The position numbers and the translations under genes are program-made. Of a stretch of 64,000 bases of DNA, positions 43,412 to 53,872 are shown in pieces. This DNA comes from Acomys russatus (Eukaryota > Chordata > Mammalia > Rodentia > Muridae): NCBI RefSeq assembly GCF_903995435.1, contig NC_067168.1, positions 10,553,039-10,617,038 of the forward strand, read 5' to 3'. The notes under the pieces were generated by a model. The model saw nothing but the letters and a program-made list of their open reading frames with translations, did no database searches and was not told the DNA's origin. Every line of letters starts with the position of its first letter. Position 1 is the first letter of the stretch.

Positions 43412-44215
43412 CAAGTGACAAAAGTCAGATCCAGGTTTTGGTCTCTCTCAGTACCACTAGGCCTAGGAGTGTCTAACTGAAGTATGTTTATAGGGCAATT
43501 AGATAATATACAGATGAGGCAAACGCCATAATTGGAGTTGGCACATAGGAACACACAAGGCCACTGTGTTGTGGCATTTCCACAAGAGTGGGCTGAGGTT
43601 GCCAGCAGGTACACAAATAGGCTAGGGATTGAAATATCTGAACTTTGAAGTTTCAGACATATTACTACATCAATCAAAATATATTTGTCATCTGGGAAAG
43701 TAGAAACTATATAATTAATAGCTTATTATCATGAATAAGTTAAGTGTTTAAGTATGTAATAAATTGCACTCAATTTGTACTGTTTTTTTAGTCCACATTA
43801 CACATGTGTAATGGTACCAGTTCCAAAATATTTTATGTAGCATTGTTTTAATTAATAGTTTGCTTTTTTAATTAAACTAAAATTGCTAATGAAAACATTG
43901 TGGTATAAACTACCGTGTGTCATGAGAAATAACCTATGCTTGCACATTAAGAGAGAAAATTCAGTTTAACTGATAAAAATGCTGTTGAGCCAATGAGTAG
44001 TATTAACTGCACTGATTTAAGAATGAGAACAAAACCAAGTTACTAACAGAAAGTGTTTCAGCCGAGAAAACAGTGTGAATGGCTTTATATCAAACTGATG
44101 TAGGTATGGTGTGGAGTTAGGCCATTCAATTTTTGTTTCCAGGACCATTATATTTCTTGAAACATGATAATTGTAAATTCTTTTATAATTTTTAAAAGAA
44201 TTTTTATGTGTCTAA
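43412..44215. other. No recognised feature
   Basis: AT-rich unassigned DNA; an 88-codon minus frame (43411-43677) has no domain. Confidence 0.45.
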
Positions 44216-44217
44216 GT

Positions 44218-44220
<3 letters not shown>

Positions 44221-44316
<96 letters not shown>
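44221..44316. repeat. (CT)36(CA)12 compound microsatellite
   Basis: Seventy-two bases of perfect CT then about 24 bases of CA. It adjoins the B2 SINE on its right. Confidence 0.97.
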
Positions 44317-44478
44317 TATGTATACTATGTGTGTACCTGGTATACAGAAGAGGGAGTTGAGTTTCTTGGAACTTCAGTTATGAATGGTTATGAGCCACCA
44401 TGTGGGTGCTGGGAAAGAAATTGGGTCTTCTGCAAGAGAAACAAGTGCTTTTGACCACTCAGCCATCTCTCTAAATCT
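44317..44478 (-). mobile_element. B2 SINE
   Basis: Plus-strand CAGAAGAGGGAGTTGAGTTT, GGTTATGAGCCACCATGTGG, GTGCTGGGAAAGAAATTGGG, CAAGTGCTTTTGACCACTCA and GCCATCTCTCTAAAT are the reverse complement of B2 ('..gagatggctgagtggtcaaaag..ccacatggtggctcataacc..cctcttctg'). The tRNA-like head with A and B boxes is at the right end. Confidence 0.88.
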
Positions 44479-44837
44479 TTAAACATTTTAAAATGTGTTT
44501 TTTTTTTCTTTAAAATCTGGAGCAATATTTTATATCAATCTAATTTAATGATTTTTTTAATGAAAAGTGTTCAGTTTCATGAACAAGTTTGTGAGGAGGA
44601 CAGGAGAGGGGTCCACCTGCATGATGGCTGCAGTCATTCAAGGTGAATGTTGAGTCTGGAGCAAGGAACTAAGAATTGTGGGTATCCTGGGTCTTGAATA
44701 CAGATTTTAAATCTTGAAACATTATTTTATTCCCCAGTTCTGATGGGTGCCTATTTAAAGCCATTTTATTCAAAGACTGCAGAAAGAGGAAGATGGTTTG
44801 CTGATTTCTTGATTTCTTTTGCTCTCGAGAGAGGATA

Positions 44838-45028
44838 TGTGTGTGTGTGTGTGTGTATGTATGTGTGTATGTATGTGTGTATTTATGTATATATATGTGT
44901 GTGTGTATATATATATGTGTGTGTGTGTATGTATGTGTATATTTATGTATATATATGTGTGTGTGTATATATATGTGTGTGTGTGTATGTATGTGTGTAT
45001 GTATGTGTGTATTTATGTATATATATCT
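44838..45028. repeat. Higher-order (TG/TA) microsatellite
   Basis: About 190 bp of TG, TA and TATG units with superstructure: ATTTATGTATATATAT recurs at 44881, 44941 and 45011, so larger blocks of 60 and 70 bp were duplicated. Three overlapping plus frames (CVCVYVCVY) are its translations. Confidence 0.95.
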
Positions 45029-46185
45029 TTCACATACTCTCTCCCATCCCTAATCTCAGTGAATGACATTTTTATCATTTTTAAGATAATAGTGTTATCT
45101 ACAGGAGGTGTAAAAATTACTCCATTGCCAAAGCAGCCAACATAATCCTATTCTTCATCCTAAATAAGACAGGTCTCCCTTTCTACACAAAGCTAGTCCC
45201 TACATTGTACTTTGGTTTTATACAATCCTTTCTTGACTCCCCACATCCTTTTTCCCTTTTTGTATGTTCCCTAACTTTAGCACAATCATGCTGCCTTGTG
45301 AAATATTACATTATTAAATCATGGTCCAGCACTCACACTCACATCATCATGGTCGCTTCATCTCACTCCAGCTTTTTTTTTTTTTTTTTTTTTTGACTCC
45401 TCTATTCAATTTCTGTCTTGCTTCTGAAGGGTTATCCATTGTGTTCTCCTTTCATTTGCTACTCACTCCCTCTGAAGTGCTTTTGTCCTGGTTGAAAATT
45501 AATTCCCTGCAGCCATACTCAAAGAACATCTTTACCTAAGATAGGGATCTTTTCTGAATCTTACTGCATTTGACATAAGTCATCACTCTGTTCTTACAGC
45601 ACACTTTCTTTTTTTACTTTTTTCTTTCTGACAAGTCTCTTTTTTCCTGCCCTTTGTCAGCTTATCATCCATTCCTTCGTACTTATTGCTTAGTTCCCTG
45701 GCACTCAGTATTTTTAGTTTCCATTAATTTATATAATTTATATATATAGGCTTACCCTGACTCACCTTATGTTAACATTTATTTTCTGCAGTATTTTTAT
45801 CCAAGTATTTGCAGCACCCACCTCTATTATGAAGACAAGGCAGTCTCTGAAGCTTCATTTGGGGTCACAAGCTCCCACACTTATGCACCTAAGACTGACC
45901 ACTTTAACCCCACTGAATTCCAACCATACAGAATTATCTATGCCAGAGCAGAACAATCTCACCATTGTTATCCAACCAAGACAGGCATCCTCTTTTATTT
46001 TACCTGGTAATATACCTTACCTGTGGTAGTAATTTATCTCCATATTCTTTGCACTCACAACAAAAATATACAGACATTTCCTTCATAAAGTATATTCACA
46101 TTTTAATAAATTCTAATAGCATTTCACTTTAATTAAATTTAACCAATTAACTTTCTATCTCATTTCTATTGCTTCTTACACTTCT
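45029..46185. other. No recognised feature in 1.1 kb
   Basis: T/C-rich unassigned DNA with a T run at 45373-45394. Short frames (63-86 codons) without domains. Confidence 0.45.
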
Positions 46186-46189
46186 CATG

Positions 46190-46352
46190 TGTGTAAGTGC
46201 ACATTTGTAACAGTAGCCATCAGGAGATCAGAGGAAATTTTTGTGGGATCAGGTCTCTCCTTTCATCATGTATGTTTCAAGGACTGAACTCTGGTCATTC
46301 GGGTTCAGTGATAAGTGCCTTACACACTGAGCAATCTTGTCAGTGCTGTTCA
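46190..46352 (-). mobile_element. B3-like SINE, diverged
   Basis: AGGAGATCAGAGGAAATTTT, GTGGGATCAGGTCTCTCC, 'CAAGGACTGAACTCTGGTCA', 'AGTGATAAGTGCCTTACACA' and CTGAGCAATCTTGTCAGTGC follow the complement of B3 with the tRNA-like head at right. Confidence 0.6.
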
Positions 46353-46940
46353 ATTAATTTCTTAAATAGAAGCTATGCAGTCATTTGAATATCAAGTAAC
46401 ACACTAACACTCCGTGCTTCAAAGCCTCCCACAGTCCTCTCTGTTCACCACTGACATAACCCTCCTGTGACTTCAGTAAGCTCCTTGAAATTTTCTCCAG
46501 TACAACCATCTTCCTTCTCTCCCTGGCTCACTATACTCCATGCTCATTGGCCTCCTTCACTTCTCCGCACAATCTCTTCTACCTAGTAGAGTCAGTATCT
46601 GTGCAAGCACCAGCAGAAAGACATTCCACTTCCTGTTGACAATGAGAACAAGTGCACATGCTCAAAATACTCTTCTCGTATGTTATTTAGAGTTGAGAAT
46701 TTCAGGCTTAGAGAAGAATAAATGGTTGAAAGAACACACGTTTAAGAACTTTTCTAGAGATCCTCGAGGAATCATTGGACATTAATATATAAGTTGAATC
46801 CAGAATTCAGCTTTATGTCTCTCATAAAAATAGATTATAATGAAGCATAGAGCAGGAGTTAAAATGCAAAACTTCCCAACCAATCACAGGCAACAGAGGA
46901 GAAGATAGAGGTGACATTGGACTTAGTCTGTAGGTGGGGA
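46353..46940. other. No recognised feature
   Basis: Unassigned DNA. Confidence 0.4.
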
Positions 46941-46949
46941 CACCAAATT

Positions 46950-48070
46950 CATGATACACAACAGAAAGAATTAATATGCTGGGATTTGATGAAATTTAAA
47001 AATGTTGTCTCAAATCACAGAGTGGAGGAAATAGTTTTAAAAGATGTGTTCAGTAGCAGGCTGTACCCTAACATATACAAACTACATATAAAATTCAATA
47101 ATAAAAAATAAGCAATTCAAAACTTGGTAAACCAACTTAACAGACAACTTGTAAAGACATTGATTAAGAATCAGTACATAATCCAGCTGCAGTAGCACAT
47201 CCTCGTAATCCCAGCACTCAGGGAGGCAGAGGCAGGCAGATTTCTGTGAGTTCAAGGCCAACCTGATCTGTGATCTGCAAAACAAGCCCAGACCAGCCAG
47301 AGGAGAAACACCTGTCTTAAAAAAACAAACAAAGAAAACAACAACAACAACAACAAAATCAGTACATGATAGGGTGTTTCACAGTAAACTTCACCAAGGA
47401 AGTATATACTTTCTTCTTTATTTATTTATTATACTACTTCTTATTTATTATAATGGTCTAAATTTGGATCCAGGAAAACTCAAATAGTGTCAAGGATGAA
47501 GAACCAAAAGAAACAGCCACGTCGGAATACCGTTTGATGGCTTAATATGAGAGTAAAAATGTTACAATAAATACAGTAAGTTTGTTCTCTGGTGTTTACT
47601 CCCCAAACAGCAGAGAAACTAATCACACAAAAACCCTGAAACTTTACTCATAACTGTCAAACTTGAAATAAACAAAGAGGGCTCCAGTTGTTTACTGAGT
47701 AAGTTGAGGCAACTGTAGGAGACTTATTCAGTACTAATTAAAAATGACCTATTAAGTTAAAGAAAAATGGAAGGACATTAAGTACATATTACTGAATAAA
47801 AAACACAGCTAGAAAAGTTTGTGCTTTCTTATTCTAACTAGGTTACAATATACTGGAAAATTAGAACAATGGAACTATACAGCCAGAGCTCAGGAGGATT
47901 TATCAGGGAAGCTACTCTACAATGTTATAATGATAGAGACACATTATAAAACATTTGAGAAAACCCAAAGATGATCCAATCTGAGAGTGGACTCTAATGC
48001 ATGCTATGGGGTGTGAGTGATAATGTTGTATTAATTTACACTCATTAGTTGAAAAAAGTATGCCACTCTG
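46950..48070 (+). mobile_element. Ancient L1 (ORF2 end and L1M-like 3' UTR), split by a B1
   Basis: Left part shows 'TTTGATGAAATTTAAAAATG', 'CTGTACCCTAACATATACAA' and 'AAAATTCAATAATAAAAAAT', the ORF2 C-terminal region. Right part has 'AGCTCAGGAGGATTTATCAG', 'GAGAGTGGACTCTAATGCAT', GGGTGTGAGTGATAATGTTG and 'TTGAAAAAAGTATGCCACTC', the 3' UTR style of old eutherian L1s. The B1 at 47180 lies between. Confidence 0.65.
47180..47356 (+). mobile_element. B1 SINE with A-rich tail and 11-bp TSD
   Basis: CCAGCTGCAGTAGCACATCC, CGTAATCCCAGCACTCAGGG (A/B-box region), AGGCAGAGGCAGGCAGATTT, TGAGTTCAAGGCCAACCTGA, ending in A-rich (AAC)n sequence. Flanks AATCAGTACAT at 47169-47179 and 47357-47367 are identical. 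It disrupts an ancient L1. Confidence 0.94.
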
Positions 48071-48074
48071 CTGC

Positions 48075-48320
48075 CTTCTGTTTCTTCATTATCTCCTTTA
48101 TTCTTTGAGATTATAATATAATTATGTGATTTCTCCCTTCTCTTTCCTTCTTCGAAACCCTTCCATAAAACACCTCCTTGCTCAATTTCAAATCCATGAC
48201 CATTCTTTGTTAAGTGTTGTTACATACACATATGTATAGGTATACACATATATATTCTCAAAAACATACATAGAACCTGTCCAGTTTTTATGGTGTTTAT
48301 AACGGAGAAAATGTTGTGTT
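48075..48320 (-). mobile_element. L1 3' UTR fragment (Lx-like)
   Basis: TTCTTTGAGATTATAATATA, TTCTCCCTTCTCTTTCC, CTTCGAAACCCTTCCATAAA, CCTTGCTCAATTTCAAATCC and 'CATAGAACCTGTCCAG' follow the complement of a murine L1 3' UTR. The same block occurs at 50220-50390. The young L1 at 48.33 kb inserted at its right end. Confidence 0.6.
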
Positions 48321-48332
48321 TATAAATGCAAG

Positions 48333-48721
48333 GGGTCCTGCTTAAACTATGGCACCAGCCAAGGATAATATGTGCAGTAAACTTCAAGCCCCTACACATA
48401 TCTAGCCAATGGACAGGACATTCTCCACAATTGAGTGGAGAGCGGGGTATGACTCTCACATGAAATCTGGTGCCCCATGTTTGACCACGTCCCCTGGATG
48501 GAGAGGCCTGGTGGCACTCAGAGGAAGGCTAGCAGGCTACCAAGAAGAGACTTGGTACCTTATGAACATATACAGGGGAAAGAGGTCCCTCTCAGTCCCA
48601 GTCATAGGGGAGGAGAGTAAGGGGAAATGGGAGGGAGGGAGGAATGGGAGGATCCAAGGGATGGGATAATAATTGAGATGTAATATGAATAAATTAATAA
48701 AATATATTTTTAAAATGTAAA
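48333..48721 (+). mobile_element. Young 5'-truncated L1 3' UTR with TSD
   Basis: ACTATGGCACCAGCCAAGGA, GTGGAGAGCGGGGTATGACT, TTTGACCACGTCCCCTGGAT, GCTACCAAGAAGAGACTTGG, polypurine tract GGGAAATGGGAGGGAGGGAG, 'GATAATAATTGAGATGTAAT' and ATTAATAAAATATATTTTTAAAA. About 390 bp. Flanks AAATGCAAG at 48324-48332 and 48722-48730 give a 9-bp perfect duplication. This copy shows the 3' UTR of the young subfamily in full and serves as reference for the others. Confidence 0.88.
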
Positions 48722-48753
48722 AAATGCAAGAGTTAGGGCTACACATCAGTTTT

Positions 48754-48754
<1 letters not shown>

Positions 48755-48814
<60 letters not shown>
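48755..48814. repeat. (CT)30 microsatellite
   Basis: Sixty bases of perfect CT. The minus frame with an Arg/Glu run is its translation. Confidence 0.97.
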
Positions 48815-48817
<3 letters not shown>

Positions 48818-49500
48818 AACCTAAAAGTGATGTTAAAAGTATTGTAAAAGAGAAGGGAGAATTAGTGGTTAACATTGATTCTGTTTTTAAGTGTGATCCA
48901 TGAATACATTGACAGAGCAGCTGAAGTACAAGGCAGTAGTTTAGTGCTGAACATCTAATGCTTAGTGTGGGCTCTTTGATTGTCTGATGTTTGGGTTAAC
49001 TTAAACGATTCTAGCTTCCCACAGGGTTATTAAGTGGAAAAAAATGAGATGCATAAATGATGATGCACTGAACTACTCTTAATGCAGGAAGTAAAAAGTG
49101 CCTGATGTTACATGGAAGGAAAATTTCTCCTTTTTAGACAGGGTACTGAAATTGCGTTCATGGAAACAGGAGATACAGACGTGCCAGTTCCATCTTTAAT
49201 GCATTTTCAGCAATACAGCGAAACTGTGATTATCTTGAAAATTCAATTCTGTGACATTTTAGTGGGGACGTTACAAAGGAAATGCTTTGGGTCAAACTTG
49301 AAATAGTTTCTTTAAGATGCATTAGCTATAGTTGCCTTATTTATCCAGATGTCAAGTGGAAACTCGAAAGAGTGTGCTGTAGTCACTCTTTTTTGGAGAT
49401 AGTCTGTTAATCTTCAATCCCAGAACCTATAGAAATATTGCAATTCACAGAAGGGATTATTCATAAAGTGCAAAAGCCAAGAAATATGTGTATGTCATAT
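48815..49500. other. No recognised feature
   Basis: Unassigned DNA; one 64-codon frame with no domain. Confidence 0.45.
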
Positions 49501-49501
49501 A

Positions 49502-49764
49502 TTATGATAGACAGGCAGATGATATATACATAGACAGACAGACAGACAGATAGATGATACATAGATACACAGACATACAGATAAATAGATGATAGCTCAG
49601 TAGGTGGGTAGATGATTGACAGATAAATGATAAACAAATGAATAGATGTAAGATAGTTACAATATATATGTATATGTATACACACACATATATATACACA
49701 TATCTGTCTGTATATATGTATATGTATGTATATATACAGTTAGATAGATGATAGATAGATAGAT

Positions 49765-49807
<43 letters not shown>

Positions 49808-49815
49808 TAGATAGA
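49502..49815. repeat. Degenerate GATA/GACA array with TATG/TACA core
   Basis: GATA and GACA units (49507-49640 and 49738-49812) flank a TA/TG-rich stretch (49660-49735). The last part, GATAGATAGATAGATA..., is nearly perfect. Minus frames (YLSIYLS) are repeat translations. Confidence 0.92.
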
Positions 49816-50215
49816 TAGCACAAAAAGGGAGCTAAAAACTAAAACACAAGCTCTGTGATGCTAGCAGTAGAATTTACTACAGATACACACATCTTTTTCT
49901 ATATTAATCCAACATCAGATTTAGAAGAGATATTGTGATTAGTCTGTCCATCAGAAGGTACAGATTTTGGTGACATAAAACTCAGAAAGTGAAAATGTTG
50001 AATAATACAGAAGTCATCCATCTTTCAATAATGTATCTCATGACTTATAAAATCATACTTACATCTAAGTGACATTGCATAAAACATAACAACTTGAGTC
50101 TAGACACAGTTATTCGTTACCAAAATGCATTTTATAATATATAGTCTGTAGTTGAATTCATGGACTAAAGGCCTATATGAGTCATGAGCCTCTGGTAACA
50201 TTTTTGAAATTTATG
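49816..50215. other. No recognised feature
   Basis: AT-rich unassigned DNA. Confidence 0.45.
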
Positions 50216-50392
50216 CTTTCTTGTCAGCTCCTTTCCCACACCTTCATTTTTTTCTTTTATTTTTGATATTACAGTAATACTAGGAAATTTTTCACATTCT
50301 TTTTCCTCCCTCCTAGTCATCCCATATATGACTCCTTGCTCTCTTTCAAATTAATATCCCCTTCCTTGATTTTTTAAAGCTTTTTTTTAATA

Positions 50393-51200
50393 TTATAATT
50401 TATCCACAGTACATCCTGATTATATTCTCTTCACTTTTTTATCCTGTTCCTTCCCTCCCTCCCTCTTCTGCCCTATTCCCAGCCCCTAGACTTCTGAAAG
50501 ATGTGGTCCTCCTCCCCCACCGTCTGATCACAGCCTTGTTAGGTCTCATCTGGATAGTATGCATCCCCTTCCTCTGTATTCCCACAGGGCCTCTCTGCCA
50601 AGGGCAAGTGATCAAATTGCAGGGACCAGAGTTCCTGTCAGTGGCAGTCCCCCGCTCTCCCTGCGCCCCCTTCCCCGTTTGGAGAATGAGCTGTCCATCT
50701 GCAATATCTGAACAGTGTCTAGGCTCTCTGCTTACTATGTCCTTGGTTGGTGCATGAGTTTCTGCAGGCCCTTCTGGTTCCACATCTGCTAGACCTGATA
50801 ATCCCCTGCCCCTACCCTTTCTCCCACACTCCATGCCCCACACACTCCCACCTTCGAGTCCCAGTATCTGTCCTGATCCCCCACTGGGTGTAGTCTCTCA
50901 GAGGACAGTTATATTGGGCTAATACTCATTTATAAGTGAGTATATACCATGCATGTCTTTCTGGGTCTAGGTTACCTCACTCAAGATGATTGTTTCTAGT
51001 TCCATCCAGTTGTCTCCAATTTTCAAGATTTCTTTATTTTTGATAGCTGAGTAGTATTGCATTGTGTAAGTGTACCATAGTTTCTTTATTCATTCTTTGG
51101 TTGAGGGACAACTATGTTGTTTCCAGATTGTGACTATTATGAATAAGGCTGCTATGAACATAGTTGAACAAATGTTCTTGTTTAATGGTGGAGCAGCTTT
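50393..51200 (-). mobile_element. 5'-truncated L1 (ORF2 end plus 3' UTR), nested
   Basis: From the left: A-rich end (TTTTTTTTAATATTATAATT), complement of polypurine tract (CCTTCCCTCCCTCCCTCTTC), 3' UTR (GTGATCAAATTGCAGGGACC, GACCTGATAATCCCCTGCCC), then complement of the ORF2 end (TAGCTGAGTAGTATTGCATT, 'GGTTGAGGGACAACTATGTT'). On the minus strand the ORF2 text includes LFNYVHSSLIHNSHNLETT. It resembles the 3' UTR of the 8-13.9 kb element. The surrounding older L1 3' UTR resumes after the TG array. Confidence 0.78.
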
Positions 51201-51214
51201 GTGCACGCGCGCGC

Positions 51215-51261
<47 letters not shown>

Positions 51262-51264
51262 TGT
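51201..51264. repeat. (CG)n(TG)n alternating tract
   Basis: GTGCACGCGCGCGCGCG passing into about 45 bp of TG. Entirely alternating purine-pyrimidine with a CG core, the strongest Z-DNA-prone sequence in the window. Confidence 0.93.
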
Positions 51265-52013
51265 TTCTAAATACCACTTAGTCAGTCTGTATAACATTAC
51301 TTGTATGTATGTTTCATGGCTAGCGATTTGGTATTAGATAACCAAGTGAGGTGCTCTATTCCAGGAAAAACTATTTCTCCTGCTCTCCACATTCTTCAGT
51401 TGCCTATAGTTCTTTTTGTAGAATGGTGGTTATATGGGCTTTCCCCCATGCACTTTGAAATACCTATTTGGTGTTTTTCTTTTTCAGCTCATGTTTGGGG
51501 AGTCATGTTGCTGAGACTTTATGGGAGTAACTTATGACTAGTAGAATACACAAACTCACATTAAAGTATATGTCTAGGTATGGGTCCCCATGTGGATTTC
51601 TGTTTTTAACATCTATTGTTACTATCATTGTACAGGTTTTGTTTAGGCATGTTGTTGAGGTCATGGGTGTCATGGATGTAGCTTCCCTGTCAGTTTGAGA
51701 AGACACAATCTTACAGTAGGCTTCTTGCTCCTCAGGCTCCTATAATCATTCCATACTCTTTACTTAAATTTTCACTGGATCTTAAGTGCAGAGGCTGTGT
51801 TGTTGAAGTATCTGTTGGCACTAAGCCCTCCACGATCAGATGACTACTTTGTTTTTTCTGTAATGGTCTCCCTTTGCTGCAAAGAAAGCTGTCTTTGATA
51901 CTGGGTGACAGCAACAATTATCTATAAAAGTAAGGGTAAGTTTTCAGAAGGCTATTAGAAATTGTGCCAGTCTAGTAAAGCGCTGGTATCAAATAATCCA
52001 TTATTAAGATGCA

Positions 52014-52097
52014 TGAACTCACTAGCCCCAGGCTTGAACTCACTAGCTCCAGGCTTGAACTCACTAGCCCCAGGCTTGAACTCACTAGCCCCAGGCT
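52014..52097. repeat. 21-bp minisatellite, 4 tandem copies
   Basis: Four head-to-tail units starting TGAACTCACTAG and ending CAGGCT at 52014, 52035, 52056 and 52077; the second unit has one C-to-T change, the others are identical. It falls at a place where murine L1 3' UTRs normally have one such segment. A minus frame reads as GASEFKP repeats and is not a gene. Confidence 0.95.
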
Positions 52098-52157
52098 TGG
52101 TTTCTTGTATTAGGCATGATTTAGTTTTTGTTGAGTAGAACATAGATTCATTTAGGT

Positions 52158-52188
52158 ACCAGCTGTGGTTAATATATATATATATATC
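52158..52188. repeat. Short (TA)n tract
   Basis: About 20 bases of TA in the L1 3' UTR. Confidence 0.8.
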
Positions 52189-52370
52189 AACCTTAGGACT
52201 GTCTTACCATGCTAGCACTTATTGTGGTTCATAGGCACCACAGCCAGATAGAAATATTGATTGGTTTTCTCCACTGTTAGCTTGCACAACATTTGCTGGT
52301 ACAATGAATGTGAGACCAAAGGAAGGAGGCTTTCAAGTTAGAGTCAGTTCAACTCATCTAAGTCCACTGT

Positions 52371-52719
52371 CTAAAATACAATAGTAACCATTGAACAGTA
52401 ACTAAGAGACATAGAGAATATGGCATTTGAAAATGTTTTTATTATTTTACAGATTCACTGTCAATGAGACAGGTTAACTCCTGACAACACCCAGCCTCCC
52501 TCAAAGAGAATGATGAGCATCAAAGAACCTCCTTATGAAGATGGCTTCAAATGTGGCAAACAAGCCTCTGGGCAAAAATGTCCTCATTTCTACCACAGAC
52601 AGAATTCTGCCTTAAAGGGGGCAAGCTTGGATGCAGGCAGAGTTGACAACGAGTTTTGTTAAGTAGTCTGTCTCTTTTGTGAAGAGCATTGTCTGCCCAA
52701 GTAGCAAAACTTCATTTAA
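52371..52719. other. Unassigned; weak similarity to the window start
   Basis: 52485-52660 shares short phrases with 100-183 (ACCCAGCCTC, CTCTGGGCAAAA, TTTCTAC). It may be an old ERV piece; the family is unknown. Confidence 0.3.
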
Positions 52720-52865
52720 GATTAGAGAGATAGATGATAGATGTTAGGTAGATAGGTAGATAGATAAATAGAAAAGTGGGTAGATGGAGATATAGATAGA
52801 TAGATAGATAGATACATAGATACATAGATACATAGATATAGATGACAGAGAAATATAGGTAATAG
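52720..52865. repeat. Degenerate GATA/GATACATA array
   Basis: GATAGATAGATA units pass into three GATACATA-type units (about 52811-52838) and decay into GATGACAGAG. The minus frame YLSIYLS is its translation. Confidence 0.9.
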
Positions 52866-52979
52866 ACAGATGATAGATATTAACATAGATAAATATGCAC
52901 TTATATGTATTATATATAATTTTAAGTAAATGGAAAGTAAGGATTCCTTGAGACTTTATCAAACAACCTCGATGTTATT

Positions 52980-53420
52980 TGTCCCTCCTCCCTCCCTCTC
53001 CTTCTGTATTGATCTTTTTCCTCTTTCCAGTTAAAGTCCTTCACAATTTTTTCTGTTTCTCCACTCATATCACCTGCAGTTGTAATAATCCACTAAGGTC
53101 AGTTAGAACTTCCCATAAGTGCCTAGGTGTAGATCAATCTCCCAGAGGCTGGGAAACCTACCAGTGACCACATCCTCAATAAAGGATGATTATCCCTCCC
53201 CCAGTAACCACCCATTGCCAATTGCTCCTCAATATGGAGTGGAGCCTAGAGATCATCTACTTCCTCCAGCTTTGTTGGGATATTTACTGGTTTGATTTTG
53301 TGTCCTTTTTGCACAGTCTCTACTGTGAGATTTTGGTTGATATTATCCCATTATGTTCAGGAGACATCATCTCATAGTATCCTTTATACACTTTCTGCCT
53401 CTTTTACCACCTTGCTACCT
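52980..53420 (-). mobile_element. L1 3' UTR fragment (Lx-like)
   Basis: CCTCCTCCCTCCCTCTCC (polypurine complement), AGTTGTAATAATCCACTAAG, 'TGACCACATCCTCAATAAAG', 'GTAACCACCCATTGCCAATT', 'GCTCCTCAATATGGAGTGG' and 'GTTGGGATATTTACTGGTTT' follow the complement of a murine L1 3' UTR; the 55.3-55.8 kb copy has the same order. Confidence 0.6.
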
Positions 53421-53685
53421 GAGCCTTGGTGAAGATGATGTTGATTAACCCTATTCTGACTGGATTTGAAGCTTGCCCTACAGGAGGGAATTCCATGCCT
53501 GGTATTATAATCTTTGTCAAAATCCCATAGCTAAGCAGGTCACAGGCTTTAGGATAGTCCCTGCTGTTGTTAGTTAGCTAAGTGGTCATGTTGTGAAATT
53601 GCTCAACTTTGATCAAACAAGCTTCATTTTGGAGTAGGCAGCAGTCAATGAAGAGATGTATAATTGGAAAGTTCTGGAATAACAT
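53421..53685. other. Unassigned, possible LTR scrap
   Basis: GATTTGAAGCTTGCCCTACA and CATGCCTGGTATTATAATCT recall a rodent ERV-type repeat, but nothing firm can be said. Confidence 0.25.
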
Positions 53686-53694
53686 AATTTTATG

Positions 53695-53872
53695 TATGGA
53701 TGTTTTGTCTACATGTATGTCTGTGTGCCACATGCAGAGGCAAGAAAAGACATCATGTCCTTTGAAATAAGTCACAGATGACTGTGAACTTCCATGTGGG
53801 TGCCAGGAATCAAATCTATGACTTCTGGAAGAGTGGCAGGTGTTCTTAACCACTACGCCATCTCTAAAGACG
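53695..53872 (-). mobile_element. B3/B2-like SINE
   Basis: ATGTATGTCTGTGTGCCACA, TGCAGAGGCAAGAAAAGACA, TGTGAACTTCCATGTGGGTG, CCAGGAATCAAATCTATGAC, GAAGAGTGGCAGGTGTTCTT and ACCACTACGCCATCTCT are the complement of a B3/B2 SINE with the tRNA-like head at right (53850-53872). Confidence 0.8.

Larger units (their letters stand above)
50220..52370 (-). mobile_element. L1 3' UTR (Lx-like), minus strand, interrupted
   Basis: Two parts, 50220-50392 and about 51260-52370. Left: CCTCCTAGTCATCCCATATA, TGACTCCTTGCTCTCTTTCA. Right: CTGTATAACATTACTTGTAT, 'GTGAGGTGCTCTATTCCAGG', 'AGTTGCCTATAGTTCTTTTT', 'TCATGTTGCTGAGACTTTAT', 'GTGGTTCATAGGCACCACAG', GAAGGAGGCTTTCAAG. This is the ordered complement of a long murine L1 3' UTR. 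A younger L1 and a TG array lie between the parts, and a 21-bp tandem expansion lies within the right part. Confidence 0.7.

Noticed and set aside
44743..45145. 107-108 codon Cys/Val/Tyr-rich frames
   Set aside because: Translations of the TG/TA microsatellite.
52014..52097. CRISPR-like direct repeats
   Set aside because: Units are head to tail with no spacers, in rodent nuclear DNA.
51955..52143. Minus frame with GASEFKP repeats that looks like a repeat protein
   Set aside because: Produced by the 21-bp minisatellite whose unit length is a multiple of three.
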